DNA of 24,046 nucleotides from an uncultured Collinsella sp. (GCA_958407995.1 CATYJU010000031.1:1-24046); one strand, 5' to 3'. Shown: positions 1 to 6,693, counted from the stretch's first letter. Notes: generated by a model not told the origin, from the letters alone. Numbers and translations: made by a program.

Positions 1-103
1 ACTCAGAGGGATGGGAGATCATAGCGCGCAGGAAGCGAGTCATATCAGCACGATGAGACTCAGCAGCAGCCTTGATAGCGTCGAAATCGAGTTCTTTAGC
101 CAT
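1..103 (-). CDS. ygeY: YgeY-type M20 family hydrolase (N-terminus only)
   Basis: Only the first 34 codons are inside the window; the gene runs off the left edge. The visible peptide starts MAKELDFDAIKAAAES and continues with ADMTRFLRAMISHPSE. This closely resembles the start of E. coli YgeY, a zinc-dependent M20-family hydrolase in the same purine-associated gene cluster (from memory of the family). The catalytic metal-binding region is not visible. An AAAGG ribosome-binding site lies just upstream of the ATG. It sits 74 bp downstream of dpaL on the same strand and is probably co-transcribed with it. Its substrate is unproven; the context suggests an amide or acyl intermediate of purine-nitrogen breakdown. 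Confidence 0.8.
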   Translation of the reverse strand, partial: MAKELDFDAIKAAAESHRADMTRFLRAMISHPSE

Positions 104-143
104 TGTTCATAACCTTTCAAACGAAGGAATCTACCTGTGAGGT

Positions 144-170
144 GGCGGAGCGATACCTATTTACTCCGCC
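144..170 (-). other. Intercistronic hairpin between dpaL and ygeY
   Basis: A 7-bp perfect inverted repeat (GGCGGAG at 144-150, CTCCGCC at 164-170) with a 13-nt loop starts 7 bp after the dpaL stop. No T-run follows in the direction of transcription, so it is more likely an mRNA-processing or stability element, or a weak attenuator, than a full terminator. Similar post-stop hairpins occur after the permease and ssnA genes of the second operon. Confidence 0.4.
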
Positions 171-177
171 CCAACGA

Positions 178-1392
178 TTAGCAAGTGGGATATTCGCCTT
201 CCCAGACGATGCGACGGTACTGATCCGGATCGGTGTCACCTTCCGTAGAGAAGCAGAGCACGGAGCTCGTCTTGTCCAGGCCGATGAGTTCCTTGAGCTC
301 GGCGTACTCGGGATCGAGCATGAGGGTCTCGACCAGGCCGGTGGTCACAGCGCCGGACTCGCCGGAGATGACGCGCGGGTCGCCCTTTTCGGGAGCGCCC
401 AGGGTGCGCATGCCGCGAGCGGTGACCCAGTCGGGGCAGGACACGAAGGCGGTGGCATGGTTGCGCAGGATATCCCAGCCCAGGATGTTGGGCTCGCCGC
501 AGCACAGACCGGCCATGATGGAAGGCATGTCGCCGTCCACGATGCGCGGATCGCCGTCGCCGGCGGCAGCGCCCTTGTACAGGCAGGCGGCAGGCGCGCA
601 CTCGACCACGACGAAGGTGGGCGGGTTATCGGGATACAGGTTGGTGAAGTAGCCCACCACGGCGCCGGCGAGCGAACCCACGCCAGCCTGGACAAACACG
701 TGCGTCGGGCGGTTGATGGCCATCTCGCGCAGCTGCTCGGCAGCCTCGGAGGCCATGGTGCCGTAACCTTCCATGATCCAGGACGGGATCTTCTCGTAGC
801 CCTCCCAGGCGGTGTCCTGAACGATGACGCCGCGCTCGCAGGCGTCGGCCTCGGCGGCAGCCATGCGCACGCACTCGTCGTAGTTAACCTCTTCGATGGT
901 CACCGTGGCGCCCTCGGCGGCGATGTTATCAAAGCGGGGCTTGGTGGAACCTTTGGGCATGTGCACGACGGCCTTCTGGCCCAGCTTGTTGGCAGCCCAT
1001 GCCACGCCGCGGCCATGGTTGCCGTCGGTGGCGGTAAAGAAGGTGGCCTGGCCAAAGTCCTTGGCAAGTTGATCGGAGGTCAGGTAATCGAAGGTGCACT
1101 CGGCAACGTCCTTGCCGGTCTCGTCGGCAATGTAGTTGGCCATGGCAAACGAACCGCCCAGAACCTTAAAGGCGTTGAGGCCAAAGCGATAGCTCTCGTC
1201 CTTAACGCACAGGTTGGACAGGCCCAGGCGCGCAGCCTGGCCGTCCAGGCGGGCAAGCGGAGTGACGGTATATTGGGGAAACGACTGGTGGAAGGCGCGG
1301 GCCTTCTTCACGTGGTCGAGGCTCATGATTCCCAAGTGCTTGTCATCGCTCTTGGGCATCGTGTTGCTCGCCCACTGGATCTTATCGGCCAT
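178..1392 (-). CDS. dpaL: Diaminopropionate ammonia-lyase (PLP enzyme, YgeX/DpaL)
   Basis: A 404-aa cytoplasmic fold-type II PLP enzyme that would convert 2,3-diaminopropionate to pyruvate and two ammonia through a 2-aminoacrylate intermediate. The Schiff-base lysine is K76 in GLNAFKVLGG. The ATDGNHGRG motif contains D123 and QDTAWEGY contains D193, matching the conserved aspartates of E. coli YgeX. The phosphate-binding glycine loop is QAGVGSLAGAV (about 235-245). Length is normal for the family (about 400 aa). The ATG is preceded by AAGGAG at 1401-1406. It is the first gene of a minus-strand unit followed by ygeY and is divergent from a PAS/HTH regulator. In the anaerobic purine cluster this enzyme is a late nitrogen-releasing step. 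The family assignment is firm; the purine role is inferred from context. Confidence 0.95.
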   Translation of the reverse strand: MADKIQWASNTMPKSDDKHLGIMSLDHVKKARAFHQSFPQYTVTPLARLDGQAARLGLSNLCVKDESYRFGLNAFKVLGGSFAMANYIADETGKDVAECTFDYLTSDQLAKDFGQATFFTATDGNHGRGVAWAANKLGQKAVVHMPKGSTKPRFDNIAAEGATVTIEEVNYDECVRMAAAEADACERGVIVQDTAWEGYEKIPSWIMEGYGTMASEAAEQLREMAINRPTHVFVQAGVGSLAGAVVGYFTNLYPDNPPTFVVVECAPAACLYKGAAAGDGDPRIVDGDMPSIMAGLCCGEPNILGWDILRNHATAFVSCPDWVTARGMRTLGAPEKGDPRVISGESGAVTTGLVETLMLDPEYAELKELIGLDKTSSVLCFSTEGDTDPDQYRRIVWEGEYPTC

Positions 1393-1484
1393 ACGGTGAA
1401 CTCCTTAAGTCCTCTCTTGCCGGCCCCCGCATACGCGTTTCAGCCCATTCCCATTCATGCGACTGAACTTTTATGTGGATGCCA

Positions 1485-1550
1485 AACAAAAAGTTTGTTA
1501 GTAATGTTCTATCACACTTTTTGATTGGTATACCTAACGAATTGTTTGTT
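1485..1550. promoter_or_regulatory. Paired palindromes in the dpaL / regulator divergent spacer
   Basis: The 277-bp spacer between dpaL and the divergent regulator holds a perfect palindrome AACAAA-AAG-TTTGTT at 1485-1499 and a near-identical copy AACGAA-TTG-TTTGTT at 1536-1550 (one arm mismatch). The centres are 51 bp apart, close to five helical turns. An 8-bp palindrome GGTATACC (1527-1534) lies between them. The arrangement is typical of operators for a dimeric HTH protein and could allow looping. The obvious candidate binder is the adjacent PAS/HTH_22 regulator. I could not place -35/-10 boxes with confidence for either direction. Confidence 0.45.
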
Positions 1551-1669
1551 GCCGCAATCGGTACTTTTTCGCCGCCGAACGGTCATGAATTGCCTTGTTG
1601 ATGGATTTGTTTGCGGTCATGTGTGGTTTATGGCACAGTGAGCCCAAACTAATTTTTAGGAAGGCACCT

Positions 1670-2323
1670 ATGACCCCCGCACAGATTGAGTTTTATAAGC
1701 GCCTTGCACACGGCCTGGCGCTCCAATTTGGCCCCAACTGCGAAATCGTCGTCCACGATCTGGAGACCGATGACGTGGACCACTCCATCGTAGTGATTGA
1801 AAACGGCCACGTCAGCGGGCGCAAACTGGGTGACGGCCCCAGCCATATCGTGTTTGAGTCCATGCACGAGGGCGCCACCGATGTACACGACCGCGAGCCG
1901 TACCTCACTAAAACCACCGACGGTAAGCTGCTCAAATCGTCGACAATCTTTATCCGCAACGACGAGGGCAAGCCCGTCGGCATTTTGGGCATCAACTTTG
2001 ACATTACGCTTATGAAGGCTTTTGAGCGTTCGCTCGACGCCTTTACCGGCACCGGCGGCACGGGCTATACCGAGCCCGAGCCCATTACCAAGAACATCGG
2101 CGACCTGCTCGAGGACCTGCTGCACGAGTGCGAGCAGTTTGTGGGCAAGCCCGCGGCACTCATGACCAAAGACGAGCGCATTCGTGCCATTGGCTACCTC
2201 GACCGTCGCGGCGCCTTCCTCATTTCCAAGTCGAGCGAGCGCGCCTGCGAGTTCTTTGGCATCTCCAAGTACAGCTTCTATAGCTACCTCAATGAGGCCA
2301 AGGCTGCTGCCGGCGACAAGTAG
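1670..2323 (+). CDS. PAS_6/HTH_22 (YheO/DauR-like) transcriptional regulator, copy 1
   Basis: A 217-aa cytoplasmic transcription factor. The N-terminal part (about residues 10-115) resembles the YheO-like PAS domain: it has IVVHDLE, then NGHVSGRKLGDG and STIFIRNDEGKPVGILGINFD. The C-terminal 50 residues (from MTKDERIRAIGYLD to YSFYSYLNEA) form the HTH_22 DNA-binding segment. An upstream in-frame ATG at 1595 exists, but ATG 1670 is chosen because AGGAAGG lies directly before it and family members begin near this point (MTPAQIEFYKRL). It is divergent from dpaL, so it probably controls dpaL-ygeY in response to an amino acid or purine-derived ligand. It is a paralogue of the regulator at 16823-17479, sharing HDxxxxDHxIV, NGxVSGRK and the C-terminal HTH. 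The ligand is unknown. Confidence 0.88.
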   Translation: MTPAQIEFYKRLAHGLALQFGPNCEIVVHDLETDDVDHSIVVIENGHVSGRKLGDGPSHIVFESMHEGATDVHDREPYLTKTTDGKLLKSSTIFIRNDEGKPVGILGINFDITLMKAFERSLDAFTGTGGTGYTEPEPITKNIGDLLEDLLHECEQFVGKPAALMTKDERIRAIGYLDRRGAFLISKSSERACEFFGISKYSFYSYLNEAKAAAGDK

Positions 2324-2406
2324 GCACTCGCCTGGATTGCCCCTCCCCTTTTGGGCGCGAGTTCTGGAAAGCACGAATCCAAGACCGGGCCGCTTGGGAA
2401 GTTCCA

Positions 2407-2412
2407 TATAAT
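2407..2412 (+). promoter_or_regulatory. Consensus -10 box before the Pro-rich membrane protein gene
   Basis: A perfect TATAAT lies 35 bp upstream of the ATG at 2447. No good -35 hexamer is visible at 16-18 bp upstream, so this is a single-box prediction. No clear terminator separates it from the preceding regulator, so some read-through is possible. Confidence 0.35.
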
Positions 2413-2446
2413 CGATGTCATTAGTATTTCGAAAGGATGGGACAGA

Positions 2447-3436
2447 ATGGCGTTGAGCAAGGCATCATGCACCGGTCGCGGATTGATTCCGGCAATTGGT
2501 GGACATGTGCACCGCATGTTCGATGAGGGTGAAGACGACCTGTTTTCGCTGAGCCTTGACGACGTGATGGATGATCGCCCGTGGACCGCCGACGAACTCA
2601 TGGGCGGCGGCGGGGCTCGCCCGTCAAGCCCCAATCCCGCACTTGCGCCTGAGCCCGTATCTGCGCCGACTCCTGCGCAGTCGCCTGTTTCGACGCCCGC
2701 GCCTACGCCCGCACCCACTTCGGCGCCCACGCCCGCTCCCCGCCCCGCAAGCGACCCGTCCGAGACGGCGGCATTTCTCGCAGCAGCGACGCAGGGCAAA
2801 TCGGCCGACAGCACCGTTATGTACAGCGCCCAGCAGTTGCCTGTTCCTGCGGCACGCAAGCCTCCGGTCGCAAGGCTCGATGAGCCCGTTGCCCATCAGG
2901 TTGCCTACGATTCCTGGGCTGTAACCGATCTGGATGAGACCTCTACCGGCATGCCGGCGCTCGATGTTCCAGTTAACCCGCTTTTTGCCGCCAACACGAG
3001 CGCCGCGGACTATGAGGGCGGTGCGGCATATTCCGGTTATTCCGATGGCTATGCTGGCACCGGTCGCATCGAGACCGAGGATTATGGCACCGCATCGGGC
3101 GATTATCTCAACGATCCGTACGCCGCCACGCCTGCACCGGAATATGACCCGGAGGCCGCGTCCGCGCCGGCGTATACCAAAAGCACGGGCGAAGAGCGCT
3201 TCGCCGATTATTACGCCGAGGAAAAGGAGCTGCGTTTCTCGGAATTTCCGCAGGCAGTCAAGGTTGCCTTTATCGCCATTATCATTGCCCTGCTCGGCGT
3301 CATTGCGTTTGAGGGATTCCAGCTGTTCCGCGGCCCCACCCAAGCGGAGTCGGAGACCCAGCAAAAAGAGGACGAAAACCAGTACCTGGACATCAACACC
3401 CTCAAGGGCGACCCCAACGACGGGGATGATGAGTAG
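2447..3436 (+). CDS. Hypothetical Pro/Ala-rich single-pass membrane protein
   Basis: A 329-aa protein that I do not recognise. ATG 2447 is preferred over an upstream in-frame ATG at 2351 because a GAAAGGATGG ribosome-binding site precedes it. Residues 25-55 are acidic (MFDEGEDDLF...DDVMDDRPW). Residues 59-101 are a low-complexity Pro/Ala/Thr/Ser tract. Residues 150-265 are rich in Tyr, Asp, Gly and Ala. One hydrophobic segment (about 272-292, VAFIAIIIALLGVIAFEGF) is followed by a short acidic tail. There is no signal peptide. The topology is probably a long N-terminal cytoplasmic region and a short exterior tail, but this is not certain. A disordered, tail-anchored architecture of this kind is common in envelope-associated proteins of actinobacteria. 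It is convergent with the DUF4143 ATPase; only a weak hairpin (GCCGG/CCGGC, 3453-3467) lies between them. Confidence 0.7.
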   Translation: MALSKASCTGRGLIPAIGGHVHRMFDEGEDDLFSLSLDDVMDDRPWTADELMGGGGARPSSPNPALAPEPVSAPTPAQSPVSTPAPTPAPTSAPTPAPRPASDPSETAAFLAAATQGKSADSTVMYSAQQLPVPAARKPPVARLDEPVAHQVAYDSWAVTDLDETSTGMPALDVPVNPLFAANTSAADYEGGAAYSGYSDGYAGTGRIETEDYGTASGDYLNDPYAATPAPEYDPEAASAPAYTKSTGEERFADYYAEEKELRFSEFPQAVKVAFIAIIIALLGVIAFEGFQLFRGPTQAESETQQKEDENQYLDINTLKGDPNDGDDE

Positions 3437-3473
3437 CGAGGGTTAAGGGAGGGCCGGAAGAGCCGGCGGCACG

Positions 3474-4796
3474 TTACGGCTCCAAAAGCCCTGCCATAAA
3501 GATGGGCAGATACAGCACGTCACCATCGCGGTGAAGATTGCATTCCGCAAGTACCAGGGCGCGATCGATTCCGTAGCCCTTCGTTGCCAGTGCGTTATCG
3601 AGCGCCGCGTGGGACTTAAAGCTCTTGCCCGATTTGACCTCGATGGCAAGCACTTCCCCATCGAACGTCTCTTCCACAAAATCGAGCTCACCGACCTTTT
3701 TGGATGTAAAGTAGCGCAATCTAAATCCATGAGCTTTGAGCTCTTGGGCAACGAAGCCCTCAAACGCCGCCCCCATGTTCATGCCAAAGGCGTCTTCCGC
3801 CTCCCCATCAAAAACGCCTTGGGCGACCCTTTTGGAATACGACGACATGAGCATTCCGGTGTCCAAGTAAAACAGCTTAAACAGATTTCGTTGCTCACCC
3901 AATAAAAGGGGTGCCACGGGCGCCGTTACGTTATACACGGGAAGCGCAACGCCTGCCTCCGATAACCAGAGAAAATGATCTGTCACCTGCGAAAAACGTT
4001 TGACACCGTTAATCGATGACAGTTTGAATCGCTTGTTTTTGGAGCCGGCCTCACTGGGAATCAAATCATAGATATCGCGAATAACCAAGCGTAGCTCGGG
4101 CGGAGCGTACTTTGCGATGTCATCGCGATACAGGGCGTGAAGATCGCGGTGGATGTTTCGAACCTCGTCGACATTGCGCGTCGCCAAGAAGGAATTGACC
4201 GCGTCGGGCATGCCTCCCACCACAGCATACTGATGGAACAGATCGAGCAAGCGGTCATACAGGTAGCCAGGGAGCTCCCCCTCATCCTTTAGACAGCCCC
4301 TGAGCATGTCAAACACGCTGGCACCAACGCCATTTGCCCAGCAAAACTCCTCAAAGTCGAGCGGGTACATCTGGACCTGCTCGACATACCCCACCGGCAG
4401 GGAATCGATGCCCTCGAGCTCCACACCAAGGAGCGATCCGGTAAGGATGTATCGAAAGTCGCCGCGCTGGACCAGGTATTTGATAAACGTCACCACGTTG
4501 GGGCATCGCTGCACCTCGTCGATAACCACGACGGTCTTGTTCGCAACCATCGGCTGCGTCGCAGCGATAGACATGCGCATAAGCAGGTCGTCCGCACTTT
4601 TCGCCGCCAAAAACGACTCGCGCACGGACGCGTCGGCGATAAGGTCGAACGTCACGACATTTTCGAATGATTCGCTTGCAAACGCGTTGACCAGATATGA
4701 CTTTCCCACCTGCCGGGCGCCCTTGACCAAAAGAGCCTTGTTAGGCGACAAGGCAAGCCAAGATTCAAACTGTGCTTTCGCTTTTCTCTGTAGCAT
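3474..4796 (-). CDS. AAA ATPase with DUF4143 C-terminal domain
   Basis: A 440-aa protein of the common AAA_14 plus DUF4143 family. Walker A is GARQVGKS (26-33) and Walker B is VVVIDEVQ (89-96, D93 E94). The DUF4143 region contains ELDFV followed by AIEVKSGKS near the C-terminus, a PD-(D/E)xK-like pattern usual in this family. The start at 4796 is chosen over an in-frame ATG at 4829 because AAGGGGTG precedes it and MLQRKAKAQFESWL is a typical family start. The family is frequent in accessory regions and gut bacteria; its biological role is not established, though nuclease-like and defence-related roles have been suggested. The promoter region carries an unusual 33-bp periodic repeat. It sits as a single gene between an orphan membrane protein and an AbiE locus, which fits an accessory island. 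Confidence 0.88.
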   Translation of the reverse strand: MLQRKAKAQFESWLALSPNKALLVKGARQVGKSYLVNAFASESFENVVTFDLIADASVRESFLAAKSADDLLMRMSIAATQPMVANKTVVVIDEVQRCPNVVTFIKYLVQRGDFRYILTGSLLGVELEGIDSLPVGYVEQVQMYPLDFEEFCWANGVGASVFDMLRGCLKDEGELPGYLYDRLLDLFHQYAVVGGMPDAVNSFLATRNVDEVRNIHRDLHALYRDDIAKYAPPELRLVIRDIYDLIPSEAGSKNKRFKLSSINGVKRFSQVTDHFLWLSEAGVALPVYNVTAPVAPLLLGEQRNLFKLFYLDTGMLMSSYSKRVAQGVFDGEAEDAFGMNMGAAFEGFVAQELKAHGFRLRYFTSKKVGELDFVEETFDGEVLAIEVKSGKSFKSHAALDNALATKGYGIDRALVLAECNLHRDGDVLYLPIFMAGLLEP

Positions 4797-4830
4797 AAGC
4801 GCACCCCTTATTACATGCTGTTTTAGCACT

Positions 4831-4962
4831 AGGATACACTTTTCCGTAGTTGTTAGGTGCTTATTTCGACACTTTTTCGAGATATTTAAGTGTGTATTAC
4901 GACACTTTTCCGTACTTTTACACGGCTGATTTCGACACTTTTTCTGATTTAAGCCTAGCAGC
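4831..4962. repeat. Four-unit direct repeat with an exact 33-bp period
   Basis: The core ACACTTTTYC occurs at 4836, 4869, 4902 and 4935, each exactly 33 bp apart. In units 2-4 it is preceded by TTTCG or TTACG, giving CGACACTTTT. Units 1 and 3 share CCGTA after the core; units 2 and 4 share TTTTTC. The rest of each 33-mer is not conserved. On the minus strand these are tandem AAGTGTCG sites 40-150 bp upstream of the DUF4143 ATPase start, as expected for a multi-copy operator. The 33-bp spacing is close to three helical turns. Confidence 0.75.
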
Positions 4963-4969
4963 AGCCGGC

Positions 4970-5017
4970 GAAATCAAGCGCCGTCCGCGCGTCATTTCGC
5001 ACTCGGCGCTTGATTTC
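4970..5017. repeat. 14-bp perfect inverted repeat upstream of the 140-aa gene
   Basis: GAAATCAAGCGCCG (4970-4983) and its exact reverse complement (5004-5017) flank a 20-nt loop. No T-run follows on either strand, so it does not look like a terminator. The right arm overlaps the predicted -35 hexamer of the next promoter, so a protein bound here could control that promoter. Confidence 0.55.
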
Positions 5018-5039
5018 TGTCCGCGTGCGCTGATAGACT
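5010..5039 (+). promoter_or_regulatory. Candidate promoter of the 140-aa gene
   Basis: TTGATT (5010-5015), an 18-bp spacer and TAGACT (5034-5039), with an extended -10 TG one base before it. Transcription would begin near 5046, about 20 nt before the structured leader at 5065. Prediction from hexamers only. Confidence 0.4.
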
Positions 5040-5064
5040 CCATCGTGTCTGCAAGGAGCGGGCA

Positions 5065-5156
5065 CGTTTTATCCAGAGTCGGGGTAGAGAGTTGGCTCCA
5101 CGATCCCGACGCCAACCGGCCAAGAGGCACGGTGGCCCTGCCAACATCGATGAACG
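5065..5156 (+). promoter_or_regulatory. Candidate SAM-clan (S-box-like) riboswitch leader
   Basis: The leader can be folded into the SAM-I/SAM-IV core. P1: 5065-5073 (ending ATC) pairs with GATGAACG at 5149-5156, with one bulge. The S-box-like ATCCAGAG is at 5071-5078. P2: GTCGGG (5078-5083) pairs with CCCGAC (5105-5110), enclosing a kink-turn-like GAGAG and CACGAT. GCCAACC (5111-5117) stands at the place of the conserved GCAACC. P3: CCGGCC-AAGA-GGC(A)CGG (5116-5132), followed by GGTG. A pseudoknot between GTTGGC (5091-5096) and GCCAAC (5140-5145) mirrors the L2-J3/4 pseudoknot of S-boxes. P4 is absent or tiny, as in SAM-IV-like variants. The P1 3' strand abuts the CGGAG ribosome-binding site of the next gene, so translational control is plausible. 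Found by eye; not tested against a covariance model. Confidence 0.5.
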
Positions 5157-5164
5157 GAGTCCGT

Positions 5165-5587
5165 ATGGACAATTTCTCCGTGCGCAGCGAGCGCAATTTC
5201 CACAACCTGGCAGCCAAGCCAAAACGAATGCATCTTCTGGACAAGCCGAACGGCTATGCCTCGGCCATGGTCAAGAGCAGTCTCCCCCACCAGATGCGCT
5301 TTACCGTGCAGGCGCTCGAGAAAGAGCTCTACACCGCCGGCGACCCGCACGTACTGCAGATCAAGCTGCTTGGAGACGACTCGCGCGAGCTGTCTAGCTG
5401 GAAGCTGTTTGCCGACGGCACGTGCGTCGCAAGCGGTTCGGGTGACTTTGCCCGCGAGTGCTTCTGCGATGGGGCCGAGGTGTTTTTGGACCTATGCCGA
5501 GATGCCGTCGAGGCTGCCGAGCTGCGCCATTGGAGTCAAAGGGAGTACGAGCTGCTGAGTGCTGCGCGTGGGGTTGCTATGGCGTAA
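5165..5587 (+). CDS. Hypothetical 140-aa protein behind a structured leader
   Basis: I do not recognise this protein. The start ATG 5165 is chosen because CGGAG (5155-5159) precedes it and because codon usage becomes strongly GC3-biased from here. The open frame extends upstream to 4850, but that part crosses the 33-bp array, an inverted repeat and the structured leader, and looks noncoding. The protein is soluble, with no signal peptide or membrane segment. It has a basic N-terminus (SVRSERNFHNLAAKPKR), a central beta-rich part (HVLQIKLLGDD, SWKLFADGTCVASG) and three C-terminal cysteines in DFARECFCDGAEVFLDLC. If the leader is a real SAM-type riboswitch, a link to methionine, SAM or a related metabolite would follow, but nothing in the protein itself shows this. 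It is convergent with the broken AbiEii gene, 22 bp away. Confidence 0.7.
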   Translation: MDNFSVRSERNFHNLAAKPKRMHLLDKPNGYASAMVKSSLPHQMRFTVQALEKELYTAGDPHVLQIKLLGDDSRELSSWKLFADGTCVASGSGDFARECFCDGAEVFLDLCRDAVEAAELRHWSQREYELLSAARGVAMA

Positions 5588-5609
5588 GCGAGAGATCTCA
5601 GCAGTGTCA

Positions 5610-6169
5610 CTAACGAGCAGAATCGATTTTTGCAATCAAGTCGTTCGCCCATGCCACGGCATCATCGACAGTCGGCAAAACGTTAAGTCCTTCCGCCTGG
5701 GAGAAATACAGTGAGTCCCAGCCCACTCCCCTCGAGATCATTGGAGGCCACTCCTGCTCCGCACGATACGCAAAGAGTCTGATACAGACCTCTCGAGTTT
5801 TTAGGTAATCAATTTCCCCGTTGGAAATTGCAATCTGGAGATCTATCAGATCATGGGCTCCCTCGGAACAATGGCACCCGAGAATCCGTTCCAGCCTATA
5901 GTGAGCGAATCTTCAAGCTTCGTCATGTAATCGTTCAGTGAGGATGCCCTGGCGGTATCGAGGTCGCGCGAGAACCGCGTGGCATCCTTCCCAAAGCGAA
6001 TCTTCAGGGCATTTCCACCCTTTGCGGCTCCATCGGGTAGCATTTGCCCAACAACAACGGCCGCAATGAGCCTTTTAACGCGGCCCGGTTCTTCGTCCAA
6101 ATCAGCGCAGAGTCGGTCTATCGCTATGTCAAGGTTACGTCTGCTGGTTGGCTTCTTGACTTCCTTCAC
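5610..6169 (-). pseudogene. Broken AbiEii-type nucleotidyltransferase toxin gene
   Basis: The gene starts with GTG at 6169, overlapping the antitoxin stop by 4 bp (GTGA). The N-terminal 104 residues carry the nucleotidyltransferase signature GGNALKIRFG followed by TRFSRDLD, typical of the AbiEii toxin family. After VPREP the frame stops (TGA at 5846-5848). In the next frame translation resumes at once with HDLIDLQIAI and runs 81 codons to a TAG at 5610-5612, ending DLIAKIDSAR; this reads like the normal AbiEii C-terminus. The join therefore looks like an internal deletion that removed roughly 100 codons (estimated from the family's usual length) and shifted the frame. The catalytic core is probably incomplete, so the toxin should be inactive. 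Confidence 0.8.
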
Positions 6170-6693
6170 GACAGCTCCTTCATCAGTCTCTCATGCTCAT
6201 TGGAGGTAATAAGACCCTCGGCTTGAGCGTGCTTGGTTGCCTCGATGAGGCGTTCGGTCATAACGGACCCCTTACAAGCCTCAATCGCATCGGCAACGCA
6301 TTGAGAAGGGATTCCTTCATAGAACGTCGTTTTCGCATTCTCTGGAGCGGGCACTGTTTTTACCCAAGCTGGCAGTTTGCGGCGAATACGCTTTGGTGTT
6401 GCCACGGTCACGGCACGAGGATCAACAAGTGCAAGTGCGTGCATAGACAGCACTGATTCGCCCCACAGGAAACCCTCGTCACCAACAAGAGCCACTGCCT
6501 CCGCAAAGACGTCACGGGGCGTCGGAACCCATTGGGTGAGCTTGTACACCCCATGTCCTCGGCGCATCAATTTCCCAGTGGCACACCATCGGCTCAGTTC
6601 TCCAGTGGTTACGCCAATCTCGCGTGCCTGCGCAGCAGTCACGATGCCGTAGCCATCTGCCGCCAGTTCGAATATTTCATCAAAGTGTTTCAT
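6166..6693 (-). CDS. AbiEi-type antitoxin / transcriptional repressor
   Basis: A 175-aa protein resembling the AbiEi antitoxin family of type IV toxin-antitoxin systems. The N-terminal winged-helix region (about 5-50) contains IVTAAQAREIGVTTGELSRW and RRGHGVYKL, a typical AbiEi_4 pattern. The C-terminal half is the antitoxin domain (VADAIEACKG and neighbouring residues). Members of the family repress their own operon and neutralise the AbiEii nucleotidyltransferase. It precedes the broken toxin gene with a 4-bp overlap, the usual operon arrangement. The frame is intact while the toxin is not, suggesting a solitary antitoxin that may still act as a repressor or protect against related AbiE systems. 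No clear Shine-Dalgarno sequence precedes the ATG, which lies at the edge of an inverted repeat. Confidence 0.82.
   Translation of the reverse strand: MKHFDEIFELAADGYGIVTAAQAREIGVTTGELSRWCATGKLMRRGHGVYKLTQWVPTPRDVFAEAVALVGDEGFLWGESVLSMHALALVDPRAVTVATPKRIRRKLPAWVKTVPAPENAKTTFYEGIPSQCVADAIEACKGSVMTERLIEATKHAQAEGLITSNEHERLMKELS

Noticed and set aside
3453..3467. GCCGG/CCGGC hairpin between the convergent membrane-protein and ATPase genes as a terminator
   Set aside because: Five base pairs and no T-run; too weak to call.
4831..4962. CRISPR array
   Set aside because: The conserved core is only about 10-15 bp, the 33-bp unit leaves spacers of about 19 bp, and the repeat is not palindromic. No cas gene is nearby. 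A multi-copy operator fits better.
4850..5164. N-terminal extension of the 140-aa protein, including an 11-residue repeat (YFDTF, YYDTF, DFDTF)
   Set aside because: The 11-residue repeat is a by-product of the 33-bp DNA period being a multiple of three. The segment crosses an inverted repeat and a structured leader, has AT-rich codons unlike the rest, and a ribosome-binding site lies before 5165.
5041..5164. T-box leader or other known riboswitch class
   Set aside because: No T-box sequence (TGGNACCGCG-like) and no purine, cobalamin or TPP signatures were seen; the order of stems fits only the SAM clan.
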